From UBA1672 sp050633505 (GTDB lineage Bacteria > Pseudomonadota > Alphaproteobacteria > Micavibrionales > Micavibrionaceae), in the NCBI GenBank assembly GCA_050633505.1, contig JBOEGQ010000001.1, forward strand, positions 89,078 through 153,077: DNA of 64,000 nt, given 5' to 3'. Position numbers and translations under genes: made by a program. Every line of letters starts with the position of its first letter. The first letter of the stretch is position 1. Shown one piece after another: positions 1-9,144 of this stretch. The notes under the pieces are model-generated. The model was not told the DNA's origin. It worked only from the letters and a program-made list of their open reading frames with translations, and did no database searches.

Positions 1-133
1 CAAAGTGCCCGCCCTCAAAAGACAGGCTGGAAAGTAACGGCTCCCGCATATCACACGCCTTCTCCTGAACGACTTCAGAGAATTCCGGCGTTATACATAG
101 CTCCGGATATATAAAATCACCCGTTAAATCCAT
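1..133 (-). CDS. 5' part of an unknown gene, cut by the window edge
   Basis: An open frame starts with ATG at 133 on the minus strand and runs out of the window without a stop, giving 44 codons. The N-terminus begins MDLTGDFIYP and has no signal peptide or membrane segment. A GAAG stretch lies about 10 bases upstream of the ATG. It is divergent from the RNase R gene. I do not recognise the family and too little is visible to assign one; the open frame and start context are the only evidence. Confidence 0.45.
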   Translation of the reverse strand, partial: MDLTGDFIYPELCITPEFSEVVQEKACDMREPLLSSLSFEGGHF

Positions 134-265
134 TGATTATATCTTCACATTCGGACTTTCATCATCTATAGCCTTTATACATAACGTAAAGCGCAAAAGA
201 CAAGAATATTATCCTTTACAAGTGCCTGTAAATCTTTGACATTGAGAAGGATTGGAAAATAATAT

Positions 266-2557
266 ATGTCGACACTCAGTAAAGAAGCTCTCTTCGAATT
301 CATAAAATCTTCGAACAAACCCTTAACCAAGCGTGAAATTGCACGCGCCTTTGGGATAAAGGGTGGTGAAAACCGTGTTGCATTAAAGCAAATTCTTAAA
401 TCCCTTGAGAAAGACGGAAGTATAACCAAACAACCCGGCGGTGTTTATAGCGCACCAGACGGACTTCCGCCTGTTGCAGTTATCGAGATTAACGAAATTG
501 ATCTGGATGGCGATGTCTTCGCAAAACCATTGGAATGGAATGCAGATCTTCAAGGTGACGCTCCGCGCATTGAAATCATACCGGATAAGAAATATTTTAA
601 AAATGTCCGAGAAGGCAGCCGCGCCCTTTGCCGTCTTTCACGAACAGGCGGGAATGACTACGAGGCTCGCATTATAAGGTTAATCGAAAATGGTGCACGC
701 TATGAAGGCGGTTCGGTTCTCGGCATTATCCGTTTGCAAAAAAACGGCGCAATCTTGCAGCCTACACATAAAAAAGCAAAACATGACTTCGACATCTCAA
801 CAGGAGATTTAAACGGCGCAACGGATGGTGACTTGGCCGTTTGCGAGGTTTTGCCATCCCGCGGATTAAAACGTAAAAAAGTACGTATTTCAGAGGTTAT
901 TGGAAGACAAGGCGATCCGAAAGCCATCAGCCTAATCTCCTTACACGAAGCCGGTTTAAGCGATTCTTTTACGCAAGACATATTGGATGAAACAACCAAT
1001 ATGAAAGTTCCTGATATTGGAAAACGAGAAGATTTGCGCAATATCCCCTTGGTCACCATTGACGGGGCGGATGCGCGTGACTTTGATGACGCCGTATTTG
1101 CAGAAAAGCTGGAAGATGGCACCTATCATTTAATTGTCGCCATTGCCGATGTTGCACATTACGTTACCTTTGGCAGTGCACTGGATAAAGAGGCACAAAA
1201 GCGCGGAAACTCAACCTACTTCCCAGATCGGGTTGTACCCATGCTACCTGAAGCATTATCAAATGATTTATGCTCTTTAAGGCCAAAGGAACCACGCGCA
1301 TCCCTAGCTGTACACATGTATATTGATGAGCAGGGAAAGTTACTACGCTATAAATTTTCACGCGCCCTCATCAAGTCCGCCGCACGCCTTGTATACGAAC
1401 AAGTGCAAGCCGCAAAGGACGGACAAACAGATGATACAACAGGCCCCCTTATGGACACCGTAATCAACCCACTTTACGATGTATATGAGATCCTTGATAA
1501 AGCCCGCCGAAAACGTGGAGCACTCGATCTGGACTTACCGGAACGACAAATCGTTATAAATGATAAAGGGCAGATGACAGGTGTAAGAACCCGTGCGCGC
1601 CTTGATGCTCATAAATTAATCGAAGAATTCATGATCCTTGCCAATGTTGCTGCGGCCAGTGCTTTAGAAGAAAAAAGCCAAAGCCAGAAAGGAAACGGAA
1701 AATATCCGTGCGTTTATCGTATCCACGACAAGCCAAGCTATGACAAGTTGGAATCTGCCCGTGACTTTATTGAGAGCTTTGACCTGTCCCTTCCTAAAGG
1801 GGAAAGCATCCAACCAAAGCAAATCAATCACTTACTACACGCAGCAGCTAAAATGGAATATAGCCACCTGATCTCCCAAATGGTTTTGCGCACACAAAGT
1901 CAGGCTGTCTATTCCACAGATAATATTGGGCATTTCGGTCTGGCACTCACGAAATATGCGCATTTTACCTCCCCCATTCGTCGTTATGCCGATCTATTGG
2001 TACACCGTGCATTAATAGGTTCTTACGGACTTGGTGATGGGGCATTAAGTGAAACCGAGGCATCGCGCATCGACGAAATCGCGCAACATATTTCGGGAAC
2101 AGAACGCACCTCGATGGAGGCTGAGCGTAACGCGACGGACAGGTTCACCGCCGCCTATCTGTCCAGTCATATCGGCGCGGAATTTGAAGGAAAAATTAAC
2201 GGTGTCACACGTTTTGGTCTGTTTGTTACCCTCAATGAGAGCGGAGCAGATGGCCTGATCCCGATGAAATCACTTAGCGATGATTACTATATACATGATG
2301 AAAAAGCACACGCCTTAATCGGGCGCAGGCGCGGTCACGTCTTCCGTATGGGCGCACCATTACGCGTGGTTATTAAAGAAGCCGACAACCTCACAGGATC
2401 ATGTGTATTCACCCTTGCCCCAGGTCAAAAAGGGGCAGACATTCCCGGTCTTGCAAAACCAAAAGCGCCACGAGATAATCTGGATGGTAACCGCCCACCA
2501 CAACGCCGTGGACGCAAAAAACCGGGACACGCAAAATATAGAGGTAAGAAGAAGTGA
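266..2557 (+). CDS. rnr: Ribonuclease R (RNase II/RNB family exoribonuclease)
   Basis: 3'-to-5' exoribonuclease that degrades structured RNA and takes part in rRNA and tmRNA quality control. The 763-residue protein has the expected order: an N-terminal winged-helix segment (about 1-65, with KREIARAFGIKG typical of alphaproteobacteria), cold-shock domains, an RNB catalytic domain with the acidic cluster DGADARDFDDAV near residues 267-278 and the FTSPIRRYADLLVHR signature near 565, then an S1 domain from about 640 and a basic tail rich in K and R. The length is usual for the family. ATG 266 is chosen because the N-terminus aligns with the family; a GAGAAGG motif lies 13-15 bases upstream, farther than ideal. 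Confidence 0.96.
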   Translation: MSTLSKEALFEFIKSSNKPLTKREIARAFGIKGGENRVALKQILKSLEKDGSITKQPGGVYSAPDGLPPVAVIEINEIDLDGDVFAKPLEWNADLQGDAPRIEIIPDKKYFKNVREGSRALCRLSRTGGNDYEARIIRLIENGARYEGGSVLGIIRLQKNGAILQPTHKKAKHDFDISTGDLNGATDGDLAVCEVLPSRGLKRKKVRISEVIGRQGDPKAISLISLHEAGLSDSFTQDILDETTNMKVPDIGKREDLRNIPLVTIDGADARDFDDAVFAEKLEDGTYHLIVAIADVAHYVTFGSALDKEAQKRGNSTYFPDRVVPMLPEALSNDLCSLRPKEPRASLAVHMYIDEQGKLLRYKFSRALIKSAARLVYEQVQAAKDGQTDDTTGPLMDTVINPLYDVYEILDKARRKRGALDLDLPERQIVINDKGQMTGVRTRARLDAHKLIEEFMILANVAAASALEEKSQSQKGNGKYPCVYRIHDKPSYDKLESARDFIESFDLSLPKGESIQPKQINHLLHAAAKMEYSHLISQMVLRTQSQAVYSTDNIGHFGLALTKYAHFTSPIRRYADLLVHRALIGSYGLGDGALSETEASRIDEIAQHISGTERTSMEAERNATDRFTAAYLSSHIGAEFEGKINGVTRFGLFVTLNESGADGLIPMKSLSDDYYIHDEKAHALIGRRRGHVFRMGAPLRVVIKEADNLTGSCVFTLAPGQKGADIPGLAKPKAPRDNLDGNRPPQRRGRKKPGHAKYRGKKK

Positions 2558-2692
2558 ATACAGGGCAATATCCGGGTAAATAGATGTTGAAATTACCCAG
2601 TCTATTTCATTACTTGAAATGCTCCTTAAAACCACCACTCTTTTAATTCCACTATTACCAAATGATTCATTCAACTTTGTTAATCAGAATGC

Positions 2693-2721
2693 TTGACATT
2701 CATTTCAAAAACCTGCATAAA
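2693..2721 (+). promoter_or_regulatory. Sigma-70-type promoter of rpmG
   Basis: A perfect TTGACA at 2693-2698 is followed after 17 bases by CATAAA at 2716-2721. This is about 40 bases before the rpmG ATG, so transcription would start near 2728. The position and near-consensus hexamers support an independent promoter for L33 rather than read-through from rnr. Confidence 0.65.
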
Positions 2722-2759
2722 GCCGATCTCTAATTGAAGATTTTTAAGGTTTTAAGGCT

Positions 2760-2963
2760 ATGGCAAAATCAACATACGTAAAAGTAAGACTTGAAAGCGA
2801 AGCAGGTACAGGCTACCGCTATTATGCGAAACGCAGTACGCGCGCGGAATACAAGCTAAAGAAGAAAAAATATGATCCATGGGCGACACACCCTGAGACA
2901 GGTAATAAAGGCGCACACGTGATGTTCGTCGAAAAGAAGATGCCTCCTTCAAAGAAAAACTAA
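2760..2963 (+). CDS. rpmG: Large-subunit ribosomal protein bL33
   Basis: Component of the 50S subunit near the E site. The 67-residue basic protein starts MAKSTYVKVRLESEAGTGY and carries the KKKKYDPWA stretch that matches the KYDP signature of bL33; it lacks the CxxC zinc motifs of the C+ paralogue. It is slightly longer than the common 55 residues because of the lysine-rich C-terminus ending KKMPPSKKN. It has its own promoter and is followed by a strong terminator, so it is probably a monocistronic unit. Confidence 0.93.
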   Translation: MAKSTYVKVRLESEAGTGYRYYAKRSTRAEYKLKKKKYDPWATHPETGNKGAHVMFVEKKMPPSKKN

Positions 2964-2985
2964 ATTTTTCTTTTGCATCTCCCTT

Positions 2986-3022
2986 AAAGGCACCCCATGA
3001 AAATCGGGTGCTTTTTGTTTTT
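2986..3022 (+). terminator. Rho-independent terminator after rpmG
   Basis: GGCACCC at 2989-2995 pairs with GGGTGCT at 3006-3012 around a 10-base loop, flanked by A and T runs that lengthen the stem, and followed by TTTTTGTTTTT. It sits 23 bases after the rpmG stop. Confidence 0.85.
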
Positions 3023-3097
3023 CGCATTGTGATTGCACAAATGATGTGCCAATCTCCTCCCCATATTACTTTTATTTCAAAGGGAGAGAGACGGAAC

Positions 3098-4030
3098 ATG
3101 CGCTACCTCACATTATTACTTGTCGGACTATGTTTACCTTTAGGCGCCTGTGTAGAGCAAACGCTACAGCAGAGTGTCGGTAATCTTACCTCGGCGATGC
3201 CCTCCCTAAGCCAAACCACAAAAGAAATGCACGGTGTGGTGCTTTCGGTAAAATCCTGTTCTATCTCTACAACGCGTGTCGCGACATGCCGTATGAGCGC
3301 AATGAGTAAATATCAGGATCGCAGCCTTAATCTTATTGGCGGAACATATACGAAAATTCAAGATGATACCGGTGTCTCCTATAACACTCTTCTTGCATTT
3401 GGAAGAGATGCAACAGACCGGTCACAACGCCAAACCACCTTGATTGCAGATACGCCATACGAATTCACAATAAGGGCGGAAAACCTTTCAACACGTGCAA
3501 CAAAAATTCGTGCAATTACGGTACAGCGCATGGATGTTCTGCAACCTGGCGGCACAGGATTTATCGGATATATAAAAATGAATTTCCCTCACCCACCAAT
3601 GGGACAAGAAACATATCAAGCGCACCAGAAAAGCGCGCCTGCTTCTCCTGCTGTAAAAGAACAGGCCACAACAAACACCCAAGCAAACACCACCACATCA
3701 GTGGCATCCGGTGATATGCCGTATCGCTACCTTTTTACGCAAATCGTACCGATCCATGCAAACTTACCAAGCGATCCTTTACTTGCAAAAGGTGCGTATT
3801 TGCACTTAAGAGAAGATGGTGCATTAGGGCATAACTTTTCAAAGCCCGGCCCCTACGGATATGTGCCCAAGCAAGGATGGCGCATGGAAAAGGATAAGCT
3901 GGTTATTATCTTTGATCAAATTTCTTATAGTTTCGACCTTCCCCAAAGTACAACACCAATGGTGACATATCTGGATCAAGGTGGAGCATACAAGATGAGC
4001 ATCACGCCAAAGGCACAAGCTCAACGATAA
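3098..4030 (+). CDS. Putative lipoprotein of unknown function
   Basis: The start at ATG 3098 is preferred over an upstream in-frame codon at 3008 because an AGGGAGAGAG ribosome site lies at 3081-3090 and the protein then begins with a signal peptide, MRYLTLLLVGLCLPLGAC, ending in a lipobox (LGAC, Cys18). The 3008 codon also lies inside the rpmG terminator. The mature part of about 290 residues is soluble, with a Thr/Gln/Ala-rich linker near residues 195-220 separating two segments. I do not recognise a domain. It is followed 38 bases later by an ABC exporter gene and may be co-transcribed with it. Confidence 0.75.
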   Translation: MRYLTLLLVGLCLPLGACVEQTLQQSVGNLTSAMPSLSQTTKEMHGVVLSVKSCSISTTRVATCRMSAMSKYQDRSLNLIGGTYTKIQDDTGVSYNTLLAFGRDATDRSQRQTTLIADTPYEFTIRAENLSTRATKIRAITVQRMDVLQPGGTGFIGYIKMNFPHPPMGQETYQAHQKSAPASPAVKEQATTNTQANTTTSVASGDMPYRYLFTQIVPIHANLPSDPLLAKGAYLHLREDGALGHNFSKPGPYGYVPKQGWRMEKDKLVIIFDQISYSFDLPQSTTPMVTYLDQGGAYKMSITPKAQAQR

Positions 4031-4068
4031 GAGATGGTTTTCACTTCTATTTTTAAAAGAGCGAGATC

Positions 4069-5868
4069 ATGAGCGATCAACGCATTGCATTACCCGACTA
4101 CCAAACACCACCACCCACTGGTGGTTCCACATGGATGTGGTTTAACTTCTTCCTAAAACCACATCATAAGGAATACGGCTTTTGTCTGTTGCTTAATCTT
4201 ATACGGCAGACATTCTTCAGATCCCAACCATTCTTCTTAGGCATTCTGGTTGGTTGGGTCGAAAGTGGTACTTTAAAAAGTAATCCAATGCTGGCGCTCA
4301 TCTGGCTTTTGATCTATGCAATTCTTTCCTTTCTTGCATATTGCTCTATCGTTTACCTGCTCCCCAAAGCAGGAATTGTGATGGATAAATTATCCAAGCA
4401 TATCTCCCTATACGGGTTTCAGCATTATCTCAATCTTTCGGAATCTTGGCATGAAAACCGTGCCTCTGGTGAGAAGCTACAGCGTCTTTTAAAAGCACGA
4501 GAGACATCTTTTACCCTGCTGGAGAATATATTATGGCATATCATTCAGTTCCCGGCGATTGCCCTCTCTGTCTTCTTATCTGTCATCATTCTTGATGCCG
4601 GGTGGTATTATATCATTCTGTTCTACGCCATGATCACATCTTATATCTGGATTGCACACGCAACGGGAACATGGCTTAAATCCAGATTTGCAGACTTCTA
4701 TAAAACGCAAGAACAGGTCGTAGGCGGTGTATATGAATTTCTGACATCGACCAGTACGGTACGTTTTTTCAATTTAAAACGGCATATTCTCGATAAAGCC
4801 GGACATTACGAAACCATCAATCATGAAAGCCGTACGCGCCTATTCAAGACCTCTGCAATGCGTTGGTTTACCTTGGATTGCACCGCTTTATTCTGGATAT
4901 TATTGATCATCAGCCTCTCAACTTATGAGGTTATATATGGTGGTTTGAGTATCACCGCCTATACGGCAATCATTTTTACAACCGTATCCATATGGTTTGA
5001 AATCGAGGTTTTCGCCATTTTATATGCGGCAATGATCGACCAATGGGAAGGCTTTAAACGCCTAACAGAAGTCCTCAACCAAGAACCGGCAATTAAAGAT
5101 AAGGAAAACGCCGTTCACCTCCAGACCGATTCACCATCCATCTCTTTTCAACAGGTGCGCTTTGAATATAAAAGCGAAGCAAATGTCCTAAAGGATTTAT
5201 CCTTGCATATAAATTCAGGTGAAAAGATCGGGCTAATTGGCCCGTCCGGTGCCGGTAAAAGTACACTTATAAAACTGATCATGCGATTTTACGATGTTGA
5301 TTCCGGCGCTATACAAATTGACGGACAGAATATTCAAACCCTAACGCAACATTCCATCCAACATCATATTGCCGTTATACCGCAAGATATCGTCCTGTTT
5401 AACCATTCTCTCATGGAAAATATTCGATATGGACGTCTGGATGCCAGTGATGCCGATGTGATAGAAGCCGCAAAACGCGCACACGCCCTAGACTTTATTG
5501 AACAACTTCCCGAAGGATTTAACACGATTGTCGGCGAACGCGGGGTTAAACTATCGGGTGGTCAAAGACAACGCATCGCCATTGCCCGCGCAATTTTGAA
5601 AGATGCACCAATTCTTATCCTTGATGAAGCAACATCGGCCTTGGATAGTGAATCAGAAAAACTTTTACAATCCTCCCTCGAGGAACTTATGCTGGGAAAA
5701 ACAGTGATTGCCGTTGCGCATAGGCTATCTACTATTCACAAAATGGATCGTCTGATTGTGATGGATCAAGGTAAAATCATAGAAGACGGATCACATGAAC
5801 AACTTATGTCTGATAAGAATGGCTTGTATAACAAGCTATGGACGATGCAATCAGGTGGTTTCTTATAA
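4069..5868 (+). CDS. ABC exporter, fused permease-ATPase (MsbA/multidrug type)
   Basis: Half-transporter of 599 residues that would act as a homodimer in the inner membrane. The first ~330 residues hold six hydrophobic segments (ABC transmembrane type 1 domain). The nucleotide-binding domain follows: Walker A GPSGAGKST (Gly391, Lys397), Q-loop VIPQDIVLF, signature LSGGQRQR, Walker B ILILDEATSALD and the H-switch in VAHRLST. All motifs are intact. The substrate cannot be told from sequence; lipids, peptides or drugs are possible. The stop is only 7 bases from the stop of convergent pleD, with no terminator hairpin between them. Confidence 0.88.
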   Translation: MSDQRIALPDYQTPPPTGGSTWMWFNFFLKPHHKEYGFCLLLNLIRQTFFRSQPFFLGILVGWVESGTLKSNPMLALIWLLIYAILSFLAYCSIVYLLPKAGIVMDKLSKHISLYGFQHYLNLSESWHENRASGEKLQRLLKARETSFTLLENILWHIIQFPAIALSVFLSVIILDAGWYYIILFYAMITSYIWIAHATGTWLKSRFADFYKTQEQVVGGVYEFLTSTSTVRFFNLKRHILDKAGHYETINHESRTRLFKTSAMRWFTLDCTALFWILLIISLSTYEVIYGGLSITAYTAIIFTTVSIWFEIEVFAILYAAMIDQWEGFKRLTEVLNQEPAIKDKENAVHLQTDSPSISFQQVRFEYKSEANVLKDLSLHINSGEKIGLIGPSGAGKSTLIKLIMRFYDVDSGAIQIDGQNIQTLTQHSIQHHIAVIPQDIVLFNHSLMENIRYGRLDASDADVIEAAKRAHALDFIEQLPEGFNTIVGERGVKLSGGQRQRIAIARAILKDAPILILDEATSALDSESEKLLQSSLEELMLGKTVIAVAHRLSTIHKMDRLIVMDQGKIIEDGSHEQLMSDKNGLYNKLWTMQSGGFL

Positions 5869-5875
5869 GGGGATA

Positions 5876-7327
5876 TCAGGCCTGCTGCGCAGGCGTATCA
5901 TCATCGAATAATGCGCGTTCAACCTCTTTATGCTCTTCAGGGTCAAGCCTGCCTTTATTCTCAAAGAATGAACAGTTACGCCCGCCATCCTTTGCCTGAT
6001 ACAGACATTTATCCGCACGCTCTAAAATCGCGGCAATTGAATGCCCGCCACGGTTAATCACCGCACCACCTACCGAAGTACTGATATTAAGAGCCCCTCC
6101 TTCAACACCACATGGTATTGGGACATCCGCAATAGAACGACGCAAACGCTCTGCCACCATATAGGCACGCTCAGGCGAGACATCAGGTAATATTGCAACG
6201 AATTCTTCTCCACCAAGACGGGCAACCAAGTCAAAACTACGCAAATTATTTTTAATACGGTCAGCAAAGATTTTTAAAACCTCGTCCCCCACATTATGAC
6301 CGTGTGTATCATTGACCGATTTAAAATGGTCAATATCCATCATAATAACACCCAGCGCCTTATTACTATGTGCATTACTTTCAATCAATTTTTCCATATG
6401 CACTTCAAGATAACGGCGATTATACAAGCCGGTTAAGCTATCCGTTAGCGCCATAGAGAGGCTAATCTCATAGCTTGACCTCAGGCGATCTTGGAAACGT
6501 TTACGGCGGATCTGCGTTCGAACCCGTGCGGTTAGCTCATTCTTCTCCAAAGGACGCATAATATAATCATGTGCACCAATCTCAAGACCATGTGCCACAC
6601 GCGGCATATCACTCTCTTCTGCGATCATAACAATTGGTAATGCACGGGTTTTTTCATTAGAGCGCAAATGAGAACATAGGCGTAGACCATCTTCCTGCTT
6701 CAAATTCAAGCTAATCATCAAGATATCAAAATCATGCGCAGAGATAAGCTCCATCGCCTTCATCCCATTATCAACACCCATAACGATATTTAAATCCGCA
6801 GATAATGCCTCTACGATTTTTGATTTATCGAAATCCTTATCTTCAACCAAAAGAACGCGCGCACCTTGCACTGGCTCATTCATAAGGTTGGTTTTCTCAC
6901 TCACCACGCCAAATTGATTGGCGGCGTTTTCACGAATACGCCATTCGTCCAACGCCATTTTCAAGCGTGCCAAAGACCGTACACGCGCCATAAGCGCCGT
7001 ATCATTGATTGGTTTGCTCAAAAAATCATCTGCGCCTGCCTCAAGACCGCGCACTTTATCTTGTACATCAGTCAAGGCCGTCACCATCACAACGGGGATA
7101 TGCGCCGTCTCTGTATTATTTTTAATTCGTGAACAAACCTCAAACCCGTCCATTCCCGGCATCATAACATCCAGCAAAACAATATCCGGGTTTTCGTTTT
7201 CGACTTTTTCCAGAGCTTCTTGACCGCTGGTTGCGGTGATAACCTCATAATATTCACAAGCAAGCTTTGCTTCTAAAAGCTTCACATTCGGTAAAATATC
7301 ATCAACAACAAGAACGCGTGCGGACAT
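5876..7327 (-). CDS. pleD: PleD-like response regulator with diguanylate cyclase output
   Basis: Makes cyclic-di-GMP on phosphorylation; in Caulobacter, PleD drives the swarmer-to-stalked transition. Domain order: receiver 1 (1-120) with phospho-acceptor Asp53 in DIVLLDVMMPG; receiver 2 (about 155-275) where the acceptor position reads ILMISLNL, so it is a pseudo-receiver; GGDEF domain with the active site RLGGEEF. An RSFD motif five residues before GGEEF matches the RxxD inhibitory c-di-GMP site. Its ATG overlaps the divK stop as TAATG, so the two genes are translationally coupled. Family, order and residue numbering agree with known PleD. Confidence 0.93.
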   Translation of the reverse strand: MSARVLVVDDILPNVKLLEAKLACEYYEVITATSGQEALEKVENENPDIVLLDVMMPGMDGFEVCSRIKNNTETAHIPVVMVTALTDVQDKVRGLEAGADDFLSKPINDTALMARVRSLARLKMALDEWRIRENAANQFGVVSEKTNLMNEPVQGARVLLVEDKDFDKSKIVEALSADLNIVMGVDNGMKAMELISAHDFDILMISLNLKQEDGLRLCSHLRSNEKTRALPIVMIAEESDMPRVAHGLEIGAHDYIMRPLEKNELTARVRTQIRRKRFQDRLRSSYEISLSMALTDSLTGLYNRRYLEVHMEKLIESNAHSNKALGVIMMDIDHFKSVNDTHGHNVGDEVLKIFADRIKNNLRSFDLVARLGGEEFVAILPDVSPERAYMVAERLRRSIADVPIPCGVEGGALNISTSVGGAVINRGGHSIAAILERADKCLYQAKDGGRNCSFFENKGRLDPEEHKEVERALFDDDTPAQQA

Positions 7328-7764
7328 TACGGCGCTTCCTTTCTGGATTGTGTCTGATTGTCCTTTTCACTCAGATTATCATTTTCCTGATTATCTTCTT
7401 TATTCAAATGTTTTTTGACAACGTCGATAAAGCGCGAAACAGAAATCGGCTTAGAGATGTAATCTTCACACCCACCATCAAGAATTTTTTGTTCATCACC
7501 CTTCATAGCAAAAGCCGTCACCGCAATAACCGGTATAGATTTAAGGGTCTCATCCTCTTTCAATTGTCTGGTAATTTCCAATCCCGATATTTCGGGAAGC
7601 TGTATGTCCATAATAATGAGATCCAAATCATGCTCTCTCGCCATTTCAAGCGCCTTTTTCCCCTCTCTGGTTTGCACGGTATTGATACCATGCGCCTCCA
7701 GAAGGTCATGAAAAAGCTTCATGTTCAGTTCATTATCTTCAACAATTAGGACTGTCTTCGTCAT
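7327..7764 (-). CDS. divK: DivK-like single-domain response regulator
   Basis: Single receiver domain of about 125 residues with a 20-residue polar tail. Acidic pocket ED at 9-10, phospho-acceptor Asp53 in IIMDIQLPE, Thr in VIAVTAFAM and Lys in YISKPIS are all present. In Caulobacter, DivK is phosphorylated by DivJ, dephosphorylated by PleC and controls the CckA-CtrA pathway. The linkage to pleD is the standard alphaproteobacterial arrangement and supports the assignment. An AAGAG ribosome site lies upstream of ATG 7764. Confidence 0.93.
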   Translation of the reverse strand: MTKTVLIVEDNELNMKLFHDLLEAHGINTVQTREGKKALEMAREHDLDLIIMDIQLPEISGLEITRQLKEDETLKSIPVIAVTAFAMKGDEQKILDGGCEDYISKPISVSRFIDVVKKHLNKEDNQENDNLSEKDNQTQSRKEAP

Positions 7765-7898
7765 ATGTATGCTCTTGAAATTATATTTGTTTTGCCTGAG
7801 GAGAATTATGCTGCTCTACCACTGTGCTATCTTAAGCATAAGCCCTTGCCAAAACGTTAACATTTCCCTTTATTCCCTTATAAATACTATAATATTCT

Positions 7899-8789
7899 TT
7901 ATTGCTCTCCAAGCTGTTCATCGCTTACTTCACAATTGCTATCCAGTTTTTCAATTGCGACAAGTTTTTGCACGACAGAAAAGCTATCATATTCGATTTC
8001 CATATCACTAATCACACCGTTTTCATGAAACACCACAGACATTTCATAATCAGATGTCTCTTCAAAACGGTTCAATGGGAAAAATGCCAAACGTAATTTC
8101 CACGCTTTATTCTTTATGAGCGCGGCATCTATATGCTTTTGATGTTCTTCATCCGGTGTAAAAGTAGTAGGCTTTCCGACAAAGCTATTGATATTAACAG
8201 GGCCATCTTCATCACTACCGTCAAACATTGTGGCATTATAAAACTTTTGTCCGGCATTAATTTTATCCATAACATCTAAGGTATGCGCCATGGGAAACAG
8301 CGTTCCTTCCGGTAGATCAAAGACCAAGTCCTCAGGAATTGAATAGACCGCTTCGTTCGGATAGCTCATCTCCTCTTGCACCCTGACATTGCCACGCAAT
8401 TCTTCAAACACAAGCCCCTCACGTTTTCTCTGTGAGGTGAAATTAAAATCTTTGCCATCAAAGGATTCATATGTTGAGAAGTCACTTGTTATACGCATAG
8501 CCGGTGTTTCAACATACTCATATGTGACATCAAAATGGTGACTGGATACCCACGCATCACAAGATGGTTGCCACTCATAAACCATTTTCCCGTGAATGTT
8601 GGCGACCTTTGCGCTGCTCTTCTTTGAAGATAAGTAAATATCATAAAGTGCCTTATGCGGGACAAAGCCGGCCTCACGCGCGGGATCTAAAACCGCATGA
8701 GCAGGAAGAGAAGAAATACTAAAGCACCATACAAATACACCGCCCCACATCAGTCTTTTTATTAAATGCGTCTTATATCTTGCAGTCAT
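7899..8789 (-). CDS. eipB: EipB-like periplasmic envelope-integrity protein (DUF1849)
   Basis: Soluble periplasmic protein; in Brucella, EipB is a beta-spiral protein needed for envelope integrity. The 296 residues begin with a signal peptide (to about SLPAHA, residue 32). Two cysteines are present in the mature part, one in PSCDAW near residue 76 and one in DSNCEVSDE near the C-terminus; this pair matches the conserved disulfide of the family. The N-terminal H-K-A-L-Y-D-I-Y-L segment and the YEW...CDAW segment are family hallmarks. It is transcribed in the same direction as divK-pleD, 134 bases upstream of divK. Confidence 0.85.
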   Translation of the reverse strand: MTARYKTHLIKRLMWGGVFVWCFSISSLPAHAVLDPAREAGFVPHKALYDIYLSSKKSSAKVANIHGKMVYEWQPSCDAWVSSHHFDVTYEYVETPAMRITSDFSTYESFDGKDFNFTSQRKREGLVFEELRGNVRVQEEMSYPNEAVYSIPEDLVFDLPEGTLFPMAHTLDVMDKINAGQKFYNATMFDGSDEDGPVNINSFVGKPTTFTPDEEHQKHIDAALIKNKAWKLRLAFFPLNRFEETSDYEMSVVFHENGVISDMEIEYDSFSVVQKLVAIEKLDSNCEVSDEQLGEQ

Positions 8790-9144
8790 AAAGCCATCAT
8801 CTTGTTTTATTTATTTTAATTATACCTGAAAGCACGCCCTCTCGAAAGAGGATAATACGCCTCCTCCCCTGCACTTTCGGATGAAACTATTTCTGCGCAA
8901 ACCGGGCAAACTATGCCTAGTAAAACGGTAAAAAATGCTTGTTTCCCTAATATTTCCCAGTGGCAAGCCGCTAATCCTTTATGAAAAAAGATTACACGTG
9001 CATTCTCGCCCCCCTGTAACACTATGAAAATAAGGCAATATTCTCCCTAATGACATAATTGGCACATAAATCGCATATTTCCTTACCATAAAGGGATTTC
9101 AGCCTCTTTGATAAGTACTGAGTAAACACTGAAAGGGTAAAATA
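8790..9144. other. 355-base divergent intergenic region (eipB / diguanylate cyclase)
   Basis: No convincing gene. It contains a short hairpin CCTCT-CGAA-AGAGG at 8838-8851, A/T-rich stretches near the eipB start, and a sigma-54-like element at 9060-9076 described separately. A minus-strand open frame here has no ribosome site, no signal and atypical composition, so I leave it out. An AAAGGG ribosome site at 9131-9136 serves the gene at 9145. Confidence 0.5.
9059..9076 (+). promoter_or_regulatory. Possible sigma-54 promoter
   Basis: The sequence TTGGCACATAAATCGCAT has GG at 9061-9062 and GC at 9073-9074, exactly the GG-N10-GC spacing of sigma-54 (-24/-12) promoters, with TTGGCAC matching the -24 consensus in full and TCGCA differing from TTGCA by one base. 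Transcription would start near 9086, about 60 bases before the diguanylate cyclase ATG. No enhancer-binding protein gene is visible in the window. Confidence 0.35.

Noticed and set aside
236..265. TTGACA at 236-241 followed by an AT-rich -10-like stretch before rnr
   Set aside because: The implied transcription start falls after the rnr ATG at 266, and family alignment supports that ATG; the match is probably chance.
7765..7898. CtrA-type TTAA-N7-TTAA site upstream of divK
   Set aside because: TTAA motifs occur but not at the seven-base spacing; no convincing CtrA site found.
8816..9022. Minus-strand open frame of 68 codons in the eipB-GGDEF gap
   Set aside because: No ribosome site, no recognisable domain, and composition typical of intergenic DNA.
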